Part shown: positions 8,110 to 18,200 of the stretch, piece after piece
Numbering within the stretch: the stretch's first letter is position 1
How the letters are laid out: every line of letters begins with the position of its first letter
Assembly (NCBI GenBank): GCA_011620585.1
Contig: WOYV01000086.1
Span: 7,959-71,958, forward strand
Source: Draconibacterium sp.
Lineage (GTDB): Bacteria; Bacteroidota; Bacteroidia; Bacteroidales; Prolixibacteraceae
Length of the DNA stretch: 64,000 nucleotides
Direction: 5' to 3'
Translations under genes and position numbers: made by a program
The notes under the pieces: model-generated
Databases searched by the model: none
The model's input: only the letters and a program-made list of their open reading frames with translations
Told to the model about the DNA's origin: nothing

Positions 8110-9060
8110 TTGAAAGAAGGGCTGGTCATAAAATCTACAGGAAGCTGGTACACCGTTGAAGATGAAAACGGGGAAACTTTTGAGTGCAAAATCAAAGGGA
8201 AATTTCGCATCCAGGGAATTAAGAATACAAACCCAATCGCAGTGGGCGATCGTGTTGGATTTAGCTTACAACAGGTGTCTGCCGACAAAAATGAGGCAAT
8301 GATTGGATTGATTACCTCCATTTCTGAACGAAAAAACTACATCATCCGTCGTTCGATAAACCTTTCGAAACAGGCACATATTATAGCGGCCAATATAGAT
8401 CAGGCCGTTTTGATTGTTACCATGAATTATCCGATTACCACAACTACTTTTATCGATCGCTATCTCGCTTCTGCCGAGGCTTACCGTATTCCCGTGCTCA
8501 TTGTTTTTAATAAAACTGATCGCTACGATTTCGACCAAAAACATAAGATGGAAAAATTGATAGAGTTATATGAAAGTATTGGTTACAACTGTCTTAAAAC
8601 TTCAGCCAAGACAGGAGCCGGACTTAACGAATTAAAATCGGCTTTAAAGGACAAAACCAATGTTGTAAACGGACACAGTGGCGTTGGTAAATCAACCCTG
8701 ATAAATCTCCTTCAACCCGGATTGAATCTGAAAACAATGGAAATTTCTGATTCGCACCAAACGGGGAAACACACTACCACATATTCAGAACTGTTTAAAC
8801 TCAATTTTGGAGGCTACATTATCGATACTCCAGGAATCAAAGCTTTTGGCGTACTGGAAATGGAACCCTGGGAAATTTCGCATTATTTTGTGGAAATTTT
8901 TAAGATTTCCGAAAATTGCCAGTACAACAATTGTTCGCATACTCACGAACCGGGTTGTGCCGTAAAAGTTGCCGTTGAAAAAGGAGAGGTAGCTACTTCA
9001 AGATTTATCAGTTATCTGGGCTTACTTGAGAACGATGAAAAATATCGACAAGCTTTTTAA
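8110..9060 (+). CDS. rsgA: Small-subunit-dependent GTPase A
   Basis: Cytoplasmic circularly permuted GTPase that checks and releases assembly factors from the maturing 30S ribosome. The OB-fold (about 1-75, [18 protein letters not shown]) is followed by G motifs in permuted order: NKTD (FNKTDRYD), SAKTG, Walker [10 protein letters not shown] and DTPG. The C-terminal zinc knuckle is [14 protein letters not shown]. The length of 316 is slightly above the average of about 300. The start is TTG at 8110; no ATG would give the conserved N-terminus, and the -7 box at 8087 supports it. It converges with mnmA, with only 16 bases between the genes. Confidence 0.95.
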   Translation: MKEGLVIKSTGSWYTVEDENGETFECKIKGKFRIQGIKNTNPIAVGDRVGFSLQQVSADKNEAMIGLITSISERKNYIIRRSINLSKQAHIIAANIDQAVLIVTMNYPITTTTFIDRYLASAEAYRIPVLIVFNKTDRYDFDQKHKMEKLIELYESIGYNCLKTSAKTGAGLNELKSALKDKTNVVNGHSGVGKSTLINLLQPGLNLKTMEISDSHQTGKHTTTYSELFKLNFGGYIIDTPGIKAFGVLEMEPWEISHYFVEIFKISENCQYNNCSHTHEPGCAVKVAVEKGEVATSRFISYLGLLENDEKYRQAF

Positions 9061-9076
9061 TTTCAATTGAGAATAT

Positions 9077-10132
9077 CTATGAGGCAGATTCGATAAATCC
9101 TCCACCTACCAAACGGGGACCATCGTAAAAAACCGCTGTTTGTCCCGGCGAAATCATGGCCTCAGAATTTAATAATTCGGCCTCCGCCCTTGATTCATCC
9201 AGAATATTCAAACTACAGAGGGTTTCCTGTAATCTATACCGTACCTTCACAATGAGCGGTTTACCATTACTAATAACCTCATTATCAATAAAATAATAAT
9301 TTTTTATGTGCAGCTTTTTTCGGTATAAATCATCAAATTTCGACAACACTATTTCATTGCGTTCCAGGCGAATTTCGGAAACAAAAACCGGATAATTTAG
9401 GTTTAATCCTAATCCTCGTCTTTGCCCGATGGTATAATTGATAATTCCTTTGTGCCTGCCCAAAACCAAATTATTATGATCAACAAAATTTCCTTCACGG
9501 GATCGAATACCTCTTTCATTCAAAAATTTTCGGTAGTCATTTCCTTCTATAAAACAAATCCCAAGACTATCTTTTTTCTGAGATAAATTAAAGAATCCAT
9601 GTTGTTGAGCCAGTTCCCTAATTTCTGCTTTGATAAATTTGCCTAAAGGAAAAATAAGCCGATCTACAATTTCCCGCTGCAAGCCCCAAAGAAAAAAGCT
9701 TTGATCTTTGTCTGGGTCTACCCCCTGGAAAATATACTTTTCCCCTTTGTATAAATCGGCTTGAACATAGTGTCCGGTTGCCATGTAATAGCAATTTTCA
9801 GTGTCGGCGATTTCCGTTAAGTACTTAAATTTAAGTTTTGGATTACAATATGCACATGGAAATGGTGTTCGAGCAGCGACATATTCATTAATAAAATAGG
9901 ATATTACTTCCTTTTCAAATTCCTGCCGCAGATCTCTGATCATATGCTTTATTCCCAACTGTCGGGAAAGAATTTGAGCGTCTTTTACAAAATGATGATT
10001 GTCATGTGCACTACCAGTAAAAATAAAGGTGATACCTATAACCTCGAAACCTTTTTCCCTCAGAATAAAGGCCGCCATCGAGCTATCCACTCCCCCGCTC
10101 ATTCCAAGTAATACACGATTATTTTCCTTCAT
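9077..10132 (-). CDS. mnmA: tRNA-specific 2-thiouridylase
   Basis: Adds sulphur to U34 of Lys, Glu and Gln tRNAs in the cytoplasm. The N-terminal PP-loop GMSGGVDSS binds ATP. The catalytic cysteines lie in CAYCNPKLKFKYL and GICFIEGNDYRKF, and the C-terminal beta domain ends SPGQTAVFYDG. The ATG at 10132 (MKENNRVLLGMSGGVDS) overlaps the uvrC stop by 14 bases, so translation is likely coupled. Together with mnmG in the same operon, two wobble-U34 modification genes are co-transcribed. An in-frame ATG at 10156 would add eight residues and is less likely. Confidence 0.95.
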   Translation of the reverse strand: MKENNRVLLGMSGGVDSSMAAFILREKGFEVIGITFIFTGSAHDNHHFVKDAQILSRQLGIKHMIRDLRQEFEKEVISYFINEYVAARTPFPCAYCNPKLKFKYLTEIADTENCYYMATGHYVQADLYKGEKYIFQGVDPDKDQSFFLWGLQREIVDRLIFPLGKFIKAEIRELAQQHGFFNLSQKKDSLGICFIEGNDYRKFLNERGIRSREGNFVDHNNLVLGRHKGIINYTIGQRRGLGLNLNYPVFVSEIRLERNEIVLSKFDDLYRKKLHIKNYYFIDNEVISNGKPLIVKVRYRLQETLCSLNILDESRAEAELLNSEAMISPGQTAVFYDGPRLVGGGFIESAS

Positions 10133-11945
10133 CCTTATTAAAATAGTCGTACACAATCTGAGCTTTTGCCTTTCCTATTAATTCAGACAAATCGTTAACA
10201 GATTTTTCTCGAATAAGCTTTACCGATTTGAAATTTCTCAACAATTTTTCGAGTGTTTTTTCTCCAATTCCCTCAATAGAAACCAACTCTGAACTAATAA
10301 AATTCGTAGATCGTTTATCCCGATGAAATCCAATTCCAAAACGGTGTGCTTCATCACGTAACTGTTGAATGACTTTTAGTGTTTCGGAATTTTTATTGAT
10401 GTAAATGGGAACAGAGTCTCCCGGAAAATAGATTTCTTCCAATCGTTTTGCAATACCAATAATAGTAATTTTACCTCGCAAATCAAGCTTTTCAAGTGCC
10501 TGTACTGCCGACGATAACTGGCCCTTTCCTCCGTCAATAACAATTAGTTGCGGTAAGGGCCGTCCTTCTTCCACCTGTCGTCGATAGCGTCGAAAAACCA
10601 CTTCTTCCATGGAAGCAAAATCGTTTGGACCCTTAACCGTTTTTATATTAAAATGACGATACTCGCGTTTTAAAGGCTTAGCGTTTTTAAAAACAACGCA
10701 GGCAGCCACAGGATTTGTGCCTTGTAAATTACTGTTATCAAAACACTCAATCCAAACAGGTAATTCAGGTAACTGCAAATCCTTTTTAATTGTTCCCAGA
10801 ATTCGCTCGGTCCTTTCATGTGGATTTTTCAAAAAATGCTGTTTTTCCTTTTCCAGTTTAAAGTACTTCGCATTTCTGGTGGATAGATCGAGTAATTGCT
10901 TTTTTTCTCCAATTTTTGGTACAGTAAATTTTACATTTTCGAACGAATTATGCAGTTTAACCGGCACCAGAATTTCTTTAGCATTACTAAATATCTTTTG
11001 TCTGATATCAACAATTCCAGCCAATAAAAGCTCTTCTTTGCTTTCATCTAAACTCTTCTTTATTTCGAGTGTGAATGTTTGTATAATGGCTCCTTTAATA
11101 ATTTTTAAATAATTGATGAAAGCAAATTTTTCATTTTCATCAATCGAAAAAACATCCACCTCTGTTATCACCGGAGAAACAACAGTCGAGCGACTTTGAT
11201 AACGTTTTAATGATTCGTACTTTTCCTTTATTTTAATTGCTTCCTCAAAGTTAAGGGCAGCCGCCATTTTAGCCATAACTTCTTCCAAATGTTTAATAAC
11301 GCCTGAAACATTTCCTTTCAAAATATTTGAAATATCCGAAATTCCCTGATTATATACTTCACCAGACACGTGGCCTTCGCAAGGCCCAGAACAATTGCCA
11401 ATATGATATTCAAGACAAACTTTGAATTTTCCATTTCTCACATTTTCTTCGCTTAAATTCAAGTTACACGTACGTAGTTTATATTCTGATTTAAACAAAT
11501 CCAATAAAGTTTGCACCGTATGAAAAGATGTGTATGGACCAAAATATTTTGAACCATCGCGGATTAGATTCCTGGTTTTAAACACTCGCGGAAAGGATTC
11601 ATTTTTAATACATATCCAGGGATAACTTTTATCGTCTTTTAAACGAATATTGTATCTGGGCTGATATTTTTTTATTAAGTTATTTTCGAGCAAAAGAGCG
11701 TCTTGTTCGCTCTCAACCACCATATGTTTTATATCGGCAATATTTCGTACAAGTAATGCAGTTTTACGATGTTCGTGTTGTTTGGAAAAATAGGAAGAAA
11801 CCCGCTTTTTTAAATTCTTGGCTTTTCCAATATAAATTATAGTTCCTGAGGAATCGAAATACTGATAAATCCCAGGTTGTTGTGGTAAAACCTTAATCAG
11901 TGTTTTTAGATAATCGAGATTCGTATTTGTCGTTTTATATTTCAA
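10119..11945 (-). CDS. uvrC: Excinuclease ABC subunit C
   Basis: Dual-incision nuclease of nucleotide excision repair, acting with UvrA and UvrB on damaged DNA. The 608-residue protein shows the GIY-YIG domain near the N-terminus (GIYQYFDSSGTIIYIGKAKN) and a UVR motif around residue 210. The RNase H-like 5' nuclease domain includes ECFDNSNLQGTNPVAACVV and IVIDGGKGQLSSA, and tandem helix-hairpin-helix motifs end the protein (SIEGIGEKTLEKLL). It lies three bases after apt in the same operon and overlaps mnmA at its end. Confidence 0.96.
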   Translation of the reverse strand: MKYKTTNTNLDYLKTLIKVLPQQPGIYQYFDSSGTIIYIGKAKNLKKRVSSYFSKQHEHRKTALLVRNIADIKHMVVESEQDALLLENNLIKKYQPRYNIRLKDDKSYPWICIKNESFPRVFKTRNLIRDGSKYFGPYTSFHTVQTLLDLFKSEYKLRTCNLNLSEENVRNGKFKVCLEYHIGNCSGPCEGHVSGEVYNQGISDISNILKGNVSGVIKHLEEVMAKMAAALNFEEAIKIKEKYESLKRYQSRSTVVSPVITEVDVFSIDENEKFAFINYLKIIKGAIIQTFTLEIKKSLDESKEELLLAGIVDIRQKIFSNAKEILVPVKLHNSFENVKFTVPKIGEKKQLLDLSTRNAKYFKLEKEKQHFLKNPHERTERILGTIKKDLQLPELPVWIECFDNSNLQGTNPVAACVVFKNAKPLKREYRHFNIKTVKGPNDFASMEEVVFRRYRRQVEEGRPLPQLIVIDGGKGQLSSAVQALEKLDLRGKITIIGIAKRLEEIYFPGDSVPIYINKNSETLKVIQQLRDEAHRFGIGFHRDKRSTNFISSELVSIEGIGEKTLEKLLRNFKSVKLIREKSVNDLSELIGKAKAQIVYDYFNKDEGK

Positions 11946-11948
11946 CTA

Positions 11949-12470
11949 TCAGTTGTATTTTACTAAAACGTGCGGATTATACTCCTTAATTTGTTGTTTG
12001 TTTGGCGTATCAATAAATTCCAGATCGCAAATAAAACTGAAAAAGATATGCTTCACACCACATTGCTGGGCAAGTTTTAATGCAGCCATTGCCGTACCAC
12101 CTGTCGCCAGTAAGTCATCATGAATTAAAACAATGTCGTTTTCATTAAGGGCATCAGCATGTATCTCTACACTATCAAGACCATATTCCAATTCATATGT
12201 TTCCTCCAATTTTGCACAGGGAAGCTTACCTTTCTTGCGCACTGGCACAAAGCCTGCTTCCAGTCGCTCGGCAACCGCTCCGCCAAAAACAAAGCCCCTG
12301 GCCTCAAGACCCATTACCTTTGTGATCCCCATCGCCTTAAAATTTTCATAAATCGATGTAGTTACAAACCTCATGGCATCCTTGTTTTTAAAAAGCGTTG
12401 TGATGTCTTTAAAACTTATACCTTCTTTGGGATAATCCTGTACTTCTCTTATTTCTTTTTTTAAGTCCAT
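11949..12470 (-). CDS. apt: Adenine phosphoribosyltransferase
   Basis: Cytoplasmic purine-salvage enzyme making AMP from adenine and PRPP. The 173-residue sequence carries IREVQDYPKEGISFKDIT at the start, the GLEARGFVFGGAVAERL loop and the PRPP-binding motif VLIHDDLLATGGTAMAALKL. Usual family length is about 170-180. It sits between mnmG and uvrC in the minus-strand operon; the 25 bases before it contain a perfect parS site. Confidence 0.96.
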   Translation of the reverse strand: MDLKKEIREVQDYPKEGISFKDITTLFKNKDAMRFVTTSIYENFKAMGITKVMGLEARGFVFGGAVAERLEAGFVPVRKKGKLPCAKLEETYELEYGLDSVEIHADALNENDIVLIHDDLLATGGTAMAALKLAQQCGVKHIFFSFICDLEFIDTPNKQQIKEYNPHVLVKYN

Positions 12471-12479
12471 AATTATTCT

Positions 12480-12495
12480 TGTTCCACGTGAAACA
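12480..12495. promoter_or_regulatory. parS site (ParB binding)
   Basis: TGTTCCACGTGAAACA is an exact 16/16 match to the ParB/Spo0J consensus TGTTnCACGTGAAACA. It fills the gap between the mnmG stop codon and the apt start. mnmG (gidA) is an origin-proximal gene in many bacteria, which fits a ParB loading site here. Confidence 0.85.
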
Positions 12496-14373
12496 CTACC
12501 TTCCCATTAATACTAATAAAACATTTATATCAGATGGCGACACCCCAGGTATTCTTTTTGCCTGTCCAATGGTTCTCGGCTTAATTTTAGTGAGCTTTTC
12601 TCTGCCTTCTGTAGAAATTGATTTGATATCGACATAATTGAATTTATCCTCAATTATAATGTCATCAAACTTAACAAGCTTTTCTGCAAATTGTTGCTCA
12701 CGATTAATATAACCATCGTATTTAATAGCGATTTCAGCCCCCTCAATAATTTCAGATTTTCTGTCGTCAGGAACAATTTGAAGAAAATTCTTAAATGGTG
12801 TAATTATCTCTATTAATTCAATAATGGAAACCTGTGGTCTTAAAATTAAATCAAAAAGTTTTACTCCTTGCTTTAACTCACTGGTTTCCTTTGACTTAAG
12901 ATACTCATTAACAAATCGTGGCTTTAAAGAAAAATTCTTTGTAAAGGCGATTATCTCATCTATTAAACGATATTTCTCCTCTAATAATTTTACACGTTCC
13001 TTTTTTGCCAAGCCAATCTCATACGATTTCCTAGTTAGCCTGGCATCAGCATTATCCTGTCTAAGAAGAATTCTAAACTCTGCCCTGCTTGTAAACATTC
13101 TATACGGTTCGTCAACGCCTTTAGTAACTAAATCATCAATCAACACACCAATATATGCTTCGTTTCTTTTCAATATGAAACTCTGATCACCCTTTCTTTT
13201 TAAATGTGCGTTTATGCCAGCCATAATACCCTGTGCACCAGCCTCTTCATAACCTGTAGTGCCATTAATTTGTCCAGCAAAAAACAGATTTTCAATTAAT
13301 TTGGTTTCCAGTGTGTGATTCAGTTGCGTAGGATCAAAATAATCATATTCAATTGCATAACCTGGTCTGAATATCTTGGCATTTTCGAGGCCAACAATTT
13401 TTTGTAAACCCTTTAATTGCACATCCCATGGTAGTGATGACGAATAACCATTAAGATAATATTCTATAGTTGTTTCGCCTTCAGGCTCTAAAAATAATTG
13501 ATGCTGTTGCTTTTCAGCGAAGGTCACTAATTTAGATTCAATGCTGGGACAGTAGCGCGGACCCGTCCCTTGAATAGTACCATCGAACATTGGTGAAAAA
13601 TCAAACCCTTTTTCCAATTCAGCATGGACTTCCTTGTTGGTATGTGTAATCCAGCAAGACCGTTGTTTCAATTTTGATTTCGTGCCTGGTAAATACGAAA
13701 ATGTAAAGTGATCAGTGTCACCTGGTTGCTCGCTAAGTCTCGAAAAATCTATGCTTCTTCCGTCAATGCGAACCGGCGTACCGGTCTTGAGACGACCCGT
13801 TTTGAATCCCGCTTCAAAAAGCTGCTCAGAAAGATTATAGGAAGCTGCTTCGCCAATTCGTCCACCTTGTATCTTTGCGGAACCAATATGCATTAATCCG
13901 TTCAAAAAGGTACCATTGGTAAGTATAACCGTTTCTGAAGTAAATTCGATTCCAATTTTTGTTCGAACACCCTTTACCACCATATTATCAATAATAAGAG
14001 AGGTAACAGCATCCTGCCACAAGTCAAGATTTTCTAAACTTTCGAGGACGTTTCTCCATTCTTCAGTAAACCGAAAACGATCGTTTTGGGTTCTTGGACT
14101 CCACATTGCAGGTCCTTTCGATCGGTTTAGCATCCGAAATTGAATGGTGGTTTTATCAGCGATTATGCCACTGTATCCTCCAAGTGCATCTATTTCGCGT
14201 ACGATCTGTCCCTTTGCAATTCCCCCCATGGCCGGATTACACGACATCTGACCATACTTGGTCATATCCATGGTTATGAGCAAAGTTTTTGATCCCAGAT
14301 TGGCCGCTGCTGCAGCTGCTTCGCATCCTGCATGACCTCCTCCCACAACAATTACATCATAGTGCGGCATCAT
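12496..14373 (-). CDS. mnmG: tRNA uridine-5-carboxymethylaminomethyl modification enzyme MnmG
   Basis: FAD- and folate-dependent enzyme that, with the GTPase MnmE, builds the cmnm5 group on U34 of several tRNAs. The 625-residue protein shows the dinucleotide-binding VIVVGGGHAGCEAAAAAANL, the SCNPAMGGIAKGQIVREIDALGG signature, GTFLNG, and the C-terminal helical domain that contacts MnmE. Two ATG codons in a row make the exact start ambiguous by one residue. It overlaps ybeY by four bases. The stop codon abuts the parS site. Confidence 0.97.
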   Translation of the reverse strand: MMPHYDVIVVGGGHAGCEAAAAAANLGSKTLLITMDMTKYGQMSCNPAMGGIAKGQIVREIDALGGYSGIIADKTTIQFRMLNRSKGPAMWSPRTQNDRFRFTEEWRNVLESLENLDLWQDAVTSLIIDNMVVKGVRTKIGIEFTSETVILTNGTFLNGLMHIGSAKIQGGRIGEAASYNLSEQLFEAGFKTGRLKTGTPVRIDGRSIDFSRLSEQPGDTDHFTFSYLPGTKSKLKQRSCWITHTNKEVHAELEKGFDFSPMFDGTIQGTGPRYCPSIESKLVTFAEKQQHQLFLEPEGETTIEYYLNGYSSSLPWDVQLKGLQKIVGLENAKIFRPGYAIEYDYFDPTQLNHTLETKLIENLFFAGQINGTTGYEEAGAQGIMAGINAHLKRKGDQSFILKRNEAYIGVLIDDLVTKGVDEPYRMFTSRAEFRILLRQDNADARLTRKSYEIGLAKKERVKLLEEKYRLIDEIIAFTKNFSLKPRFVNEYLKSKETSELKQGVKLFDLILRPQVSIIELIEIITPFKNFLQIVPDDRKSEIIEGAEIAIKYDGYINREQQFAEKLVKFDDIIIEDKFNYVDIKSISTEGREKLTKIKPRTIGQAKRIPGVSPSDINVLLVLMGR

Positions 14374-14807
14374 AATAATTTCTCTTTAAAATCTACTTCA
14401 CCTAAATAATAATTTTCCTTCTCCCTCATAGTCTTTTGTTCTTCTTCAGTCTTGTCGTTATATCCAACAAGATGAAGTACGCCGTGAAAAACAACCCGAT
14501 AAAGCTCTTTTAAAAGGCTTGTCTTGAAATTTTTTGCGTTTTCCCTTATTCTGTCAAGACTAATGAATAAATCGCCGGAAATCACTTCTTTCTCCACATA
14601 ATCGAAAGTAATGATATCAGTATAATAATCGTGATCAAGGTACTCTTTGTTCATTTGAAGTAAATATTCGTCGGAACAAAAAATGACACTCACTTCACCC
14701 AATATTTTTAACTCATTTTTAATCAATGAATTAAGCTGCAAAACTAATAATTTTTTATGAATTGATACCGGATTGACATCTTCGAAGTAAAATTCGATCG
14801 AATTCAT
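14370..14807 (-). CDS. ybeY: Endoribonuclease YbeY (rRNA maturation)
   Basis: Cytoplasmic metalloendoribonuclease for 16S rRNA 3' processing and ribosome quality control. At 145 residues it matches the family, with the signature HGVLHLVGYNDKTEEEQ near residue 108. The first two zinc-ligand histidines are present, but the position of the third histidine (GYDH in E. coli) is Asp followed by Lys. I recall this change from other Bacteroidota YbeY proteins, so it need not mean loss of function. It overlaps both neighbours by four bases (ATGA junctions), consistent with coupled translation. Confidence 0.93.
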   Translation of the reverse strand: MNSIEFYFEDVNPVSIHKKLLVLQLNSLIKNELKILGEVSVIFCSDEYLLQMNKEYLDHDYYTDIITFDYVEKEVISGDLFISLDRIRENAKNFKTSLLKELYRVVFHGVLHLVGYNDKTEEEQKTMREKENYYLGEVDFKEKLL

Positions 14808-15214
14808 TTACATTTAATTTGAAATTGCAAACTGTTTCCCTTTTCATTGAAATCAAGCTTATCACTAATCGATTTTATAATGTGTATCCCTCTTCCCGAT
14901 TCTTTCTTTAAATTACTTTTCGTGGTAGGATCAGCTATGGAAGTAATATCAAATCCTTCTCCTTCATCAGTAATTGTAATTTTTACATCCGTTTCTTCGG
15001 AAATAACCTGAATCAAAATTTTCTTTTCTTCCTTTTGTTTATGACCGTGAACTATTGAATTTATTATCGCTTCGGAAACACACAATAATACTTTATTAAA
15101 ATTCTTTTCGGGTAATTTATATTCAACAAAAATATCTTTTAAAAAAGCCTCAACTCTTTTTAACTCCGACTGGTTCGAATTGATTACTAATATGTTGGGA
15201 GACGGTTTTATCAC
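14804..15214 (-). CDS. RsbW-like ATP-binding anti-sigma/regulatory kinase
   Basis: Single-domain GHKL (HATPase) protein of 136 residues resembling the anti-sigma factor kinases RsbW and SpoIIAB. The N box lies in CVSEAIINSIVHGH, the G1 box in ITDEGEGFD, and the G2-like glycine motif in KKESGRGIHIIKSISD. Such proteins usually bind a partner sigma or anti-anti-sigma factor; no STAS-domain gene is adjacent here, so its partner is unknown. It lies between DUF4175 and ybeY with four-base overlaps on both sides, an unusual place for a stress regulator. Confidence 0.85.
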   Translation of the reverse strand: MIKPSPNILVINSNQSELKRVEAFLKDIFVEYKLPEKNFNKVLLCVSEAIINSIVHGHKQKEEKKILIQVISEETDVKITITDEGEGFDITSIADPTTKSNLKKESGRGIHIIKSISDKLDFNEKGNSLQFQIKCK

Positions 15215-18200
15215 TTTTGTTCACGAATATTATTCAAATAGTTTTTGTATTTCCGGTTATAAAAATTGTTCAATTTATGAGAATTCTTGTTTAAATATTC
15301 TATAGAATAATTGTCCTTTTCTTTATACTCGAAAAATTTAACAGGGTTACTATAAAATTCATCTGCGCTTTCCGACTCACGTTTATCATCAAATTCGCGT
15401 TCCATTTCGGCTTTTTCGGCTTCAAGTAAACGTGTAGTAATCAGGTTCTGACGTTTAATTGTTTCGGCATTTATCGATCTGTTCATCAACTCTTTACGGT
15501 TTTCTTCCAGCATTTGATCGATTTGTTGCAACATTTCCCGTGCTTCGCTACCTACTCCGCCATTGTTCATCAAGTCGCGTAACATTTGTTGCATCATTTC
15601 GTGTTGCATCAAACTTTGTCCAAGTTGTTGACCCATTTCCTGAGAATTGCCGTTTTTCATTTGCTCGATCATCTTCTCAAGTTGTTTTTGTAAACTTTCC
15701 GAACTCTTTTTCAGGTCCTGCATTCCCTGTCCATTTCCTCCAGGGTTCTCGCATTGCTGATCGCCTGGTTTTGCATTGGCTTGCTGTTTCTCCATATTTT
15801 CGAGCGCCTCGTTTAATAATAAAGCAAGATTATTTGCCGCCGTAATAACAAATTGCTGGCTGCTAACAGCTTGCTTGAATTGTGCTTCTTCCATCTCCAA
15901 CGAAGCTTTGTCGAGGTTCATTTCCATGGTCACCAATTCGTTATTTATAGTGTTCGAAATCTGTGGAGTTCGCATAGCCAGCGCGTAAAGCGAGTCTTTT
16001 ACAATTTTACTTTGATCGGTAATCCTTTTTTGTTCCTGATTAAGCTGGATCAGTTGCGGATCTTTCGCATCCACTTCGCTCACACCATCTAAAATGTCTT
16101 CCTGTGTAAAACTTATATAAATCAGATTGCTAAGTATTTGACGCAGGTTTTGTATGTTTTCCATGTTTTGTTCCATGGAATTATTATCGAGCATTTGTTG
16201 CATTCCAAATGCCATATTTTTCATTTTTTCGGAAGTTTCCTTTATACTACTTCCCGACTTTTTACGATTTTTTTTATTCAAATTTTCTTTGCTCTTTTCA
16301 ATGCTTTCGTCAGTGTCTTTAAAATCATCTTTGAATTCATCAAAATTCATCGGATTCTCAAGATCCTTATTCATTTTAAGTGCATCCTTTATCTGTTGTT
16401 GTAAATCACCCAGTTCTTTTTGGTGTTCTTCTACTTGCTCTTTTACTTCTTCAAAATTCTTTTCCTCACTAACTTCCTGTGAGAGTTTTTCCTCCTCAGT
16501 AGCCATTTCACTGATTTTGTCGATCACATCCTGAAGCTTTTGCTCTATCTTCATTTTTTTAAGCATCTCAATATTTCTGTCGAGTTGCTTTTGCAGATCA
16601 TCAAAAGTGAGGTTCATATTTTTCGTGAGTTCGTTGAGTTTTTTACTGTCGAAATCTTCAGCCAGTTTATTAAACTCCTCCATTAATTTTTTGAGTTCGT
16701 CGGTAAAAACATCTTGCAACAACTCTTCAATTTGCTTCTGTTTTTCAAGTATATCCTGGTTCTTTTCGTTAAACGAATTCACATAATTATTTAAGCGTTC
16801 GTTGTCCTGTTTAATCTGATCGTATAATTTTTCGAGTTGATTTTGTTTCTGAACAATATCGTTTACCATTTGCGATTTCTCCCAGTCCGAAAGATGGGTA
16901 TCCATGTTTTTTAGTTGCAAATTATTCAGATCGCTTTGAATTTCCCGGGCTAGTTCACGACTTTGATCCAGCTTGTTTTCAAGATTTTTAAATTGCTCGT
17001 TATCAAATGCTTCCAACTCTTCCTTGTTTGGAAACTGAAAGGTAAAACTTTTAGAAGTAGTTGTTTTATAATGGTTTATAGCATCGTTATCGCTTACCGA
17101 AAAGTAATACGAAATAATACCTTCGGGATTGGGAAGATCTTTAAAATCGAAACTGTAATAAAAATCCTGGTCGCTTAACGAGCGTGTAAACGGGATGTTC
17201 AAAATTGAGTCGTTATTATCTATATTATAATGAAAATGAAGAGACGAAAATCCATAATCGTCCCCAATAACCCCTTTAAAGAAAAAACGTGTAATGTTCG
17301 TCGAATCCTGTACTTCCAGAACATCAATTTCGGGATAGAGATCTGGGACCACTTCCACAAAATACGACAAAGCCAGTTCGGGCTCGGTTACTTTATTTTG
17401 GATAAAAACGTTGTAATTCGATGATTTATAAAAGCTTCTTTCCATCTCGAAATGATCATCAATTTGAACCGCATCTGCACGTGCCGAATCATCCATTACC
17501 ATATAAAGCGAATCGACATCAATTCCATAAAATTTCCAAATAATTTTTGTTCCGTTAGGAACCTGTAAATCGCCAAGATTTTCGAAAACCTGGTTTTGTA
17601 AACTGGTGTAAACCGGCGGATGGATTTCAGTGGTAAAACTGTTGATGCCGGGCTTTGGAAGTAGCTCAAGTTTAAAAACGCCGGATTTGTATTTCATATC
17701 CGTAAAATAAAACTGAACCGGATTAATTACCGATGCCATTTCAAACTCGAAAAGTCCGTTGGAGTTGTTTTTCATCAGGTAATTATTGCCATCGATGTTG
17801 ATATAAACAATTTGCGGAAGTTCGTCTCCTTCTGTAATAACCTGTATTAGATATGTGTCTCCTTTTTTTGCTTTTAACTGTTTATTTTTCAATATAAAAG
17901 TAAAGGGCGCCGGCTTTATAAACTCCTGGTTGTAGTGCAAAATGCGATTGGCCGATTCTGTAAAAATGTTTTTATTAGCCACGAACAAACCTGCGGTAAT
18001 CAGAATGCTAACCAAAAAATAAAGCGATATCAACCGAAGGTTCCGGTAACTAATTGCTTCGTTAAAATCAAAAACTTTTAATTCATCTATTTTTTGATCG
18101 ATACTGGCCAGTACCAGTTCATTCGAACTATCGACGTTATGATATTCTGATAACTCAATAATGTTCAATAACTTATCCTGGATAGAAGAGAAGTGGCTTT

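Noticed and set aside
11366-11375. CACGTG hexamer in uvrC (also at 17478, 37519, 52170 and 62947)
   Set aside because: The flanks do not match the 16-base parS consensus.
15459-16534. Several open frames on the plus strand opposite the DUF4175 gene
   Set aside because: They mirror the Glu/Lys/Gln-rich coiled-coil codons of the minus gene and show only Phe/Leu/Ser-rich random composition, with no start signal or family feature.
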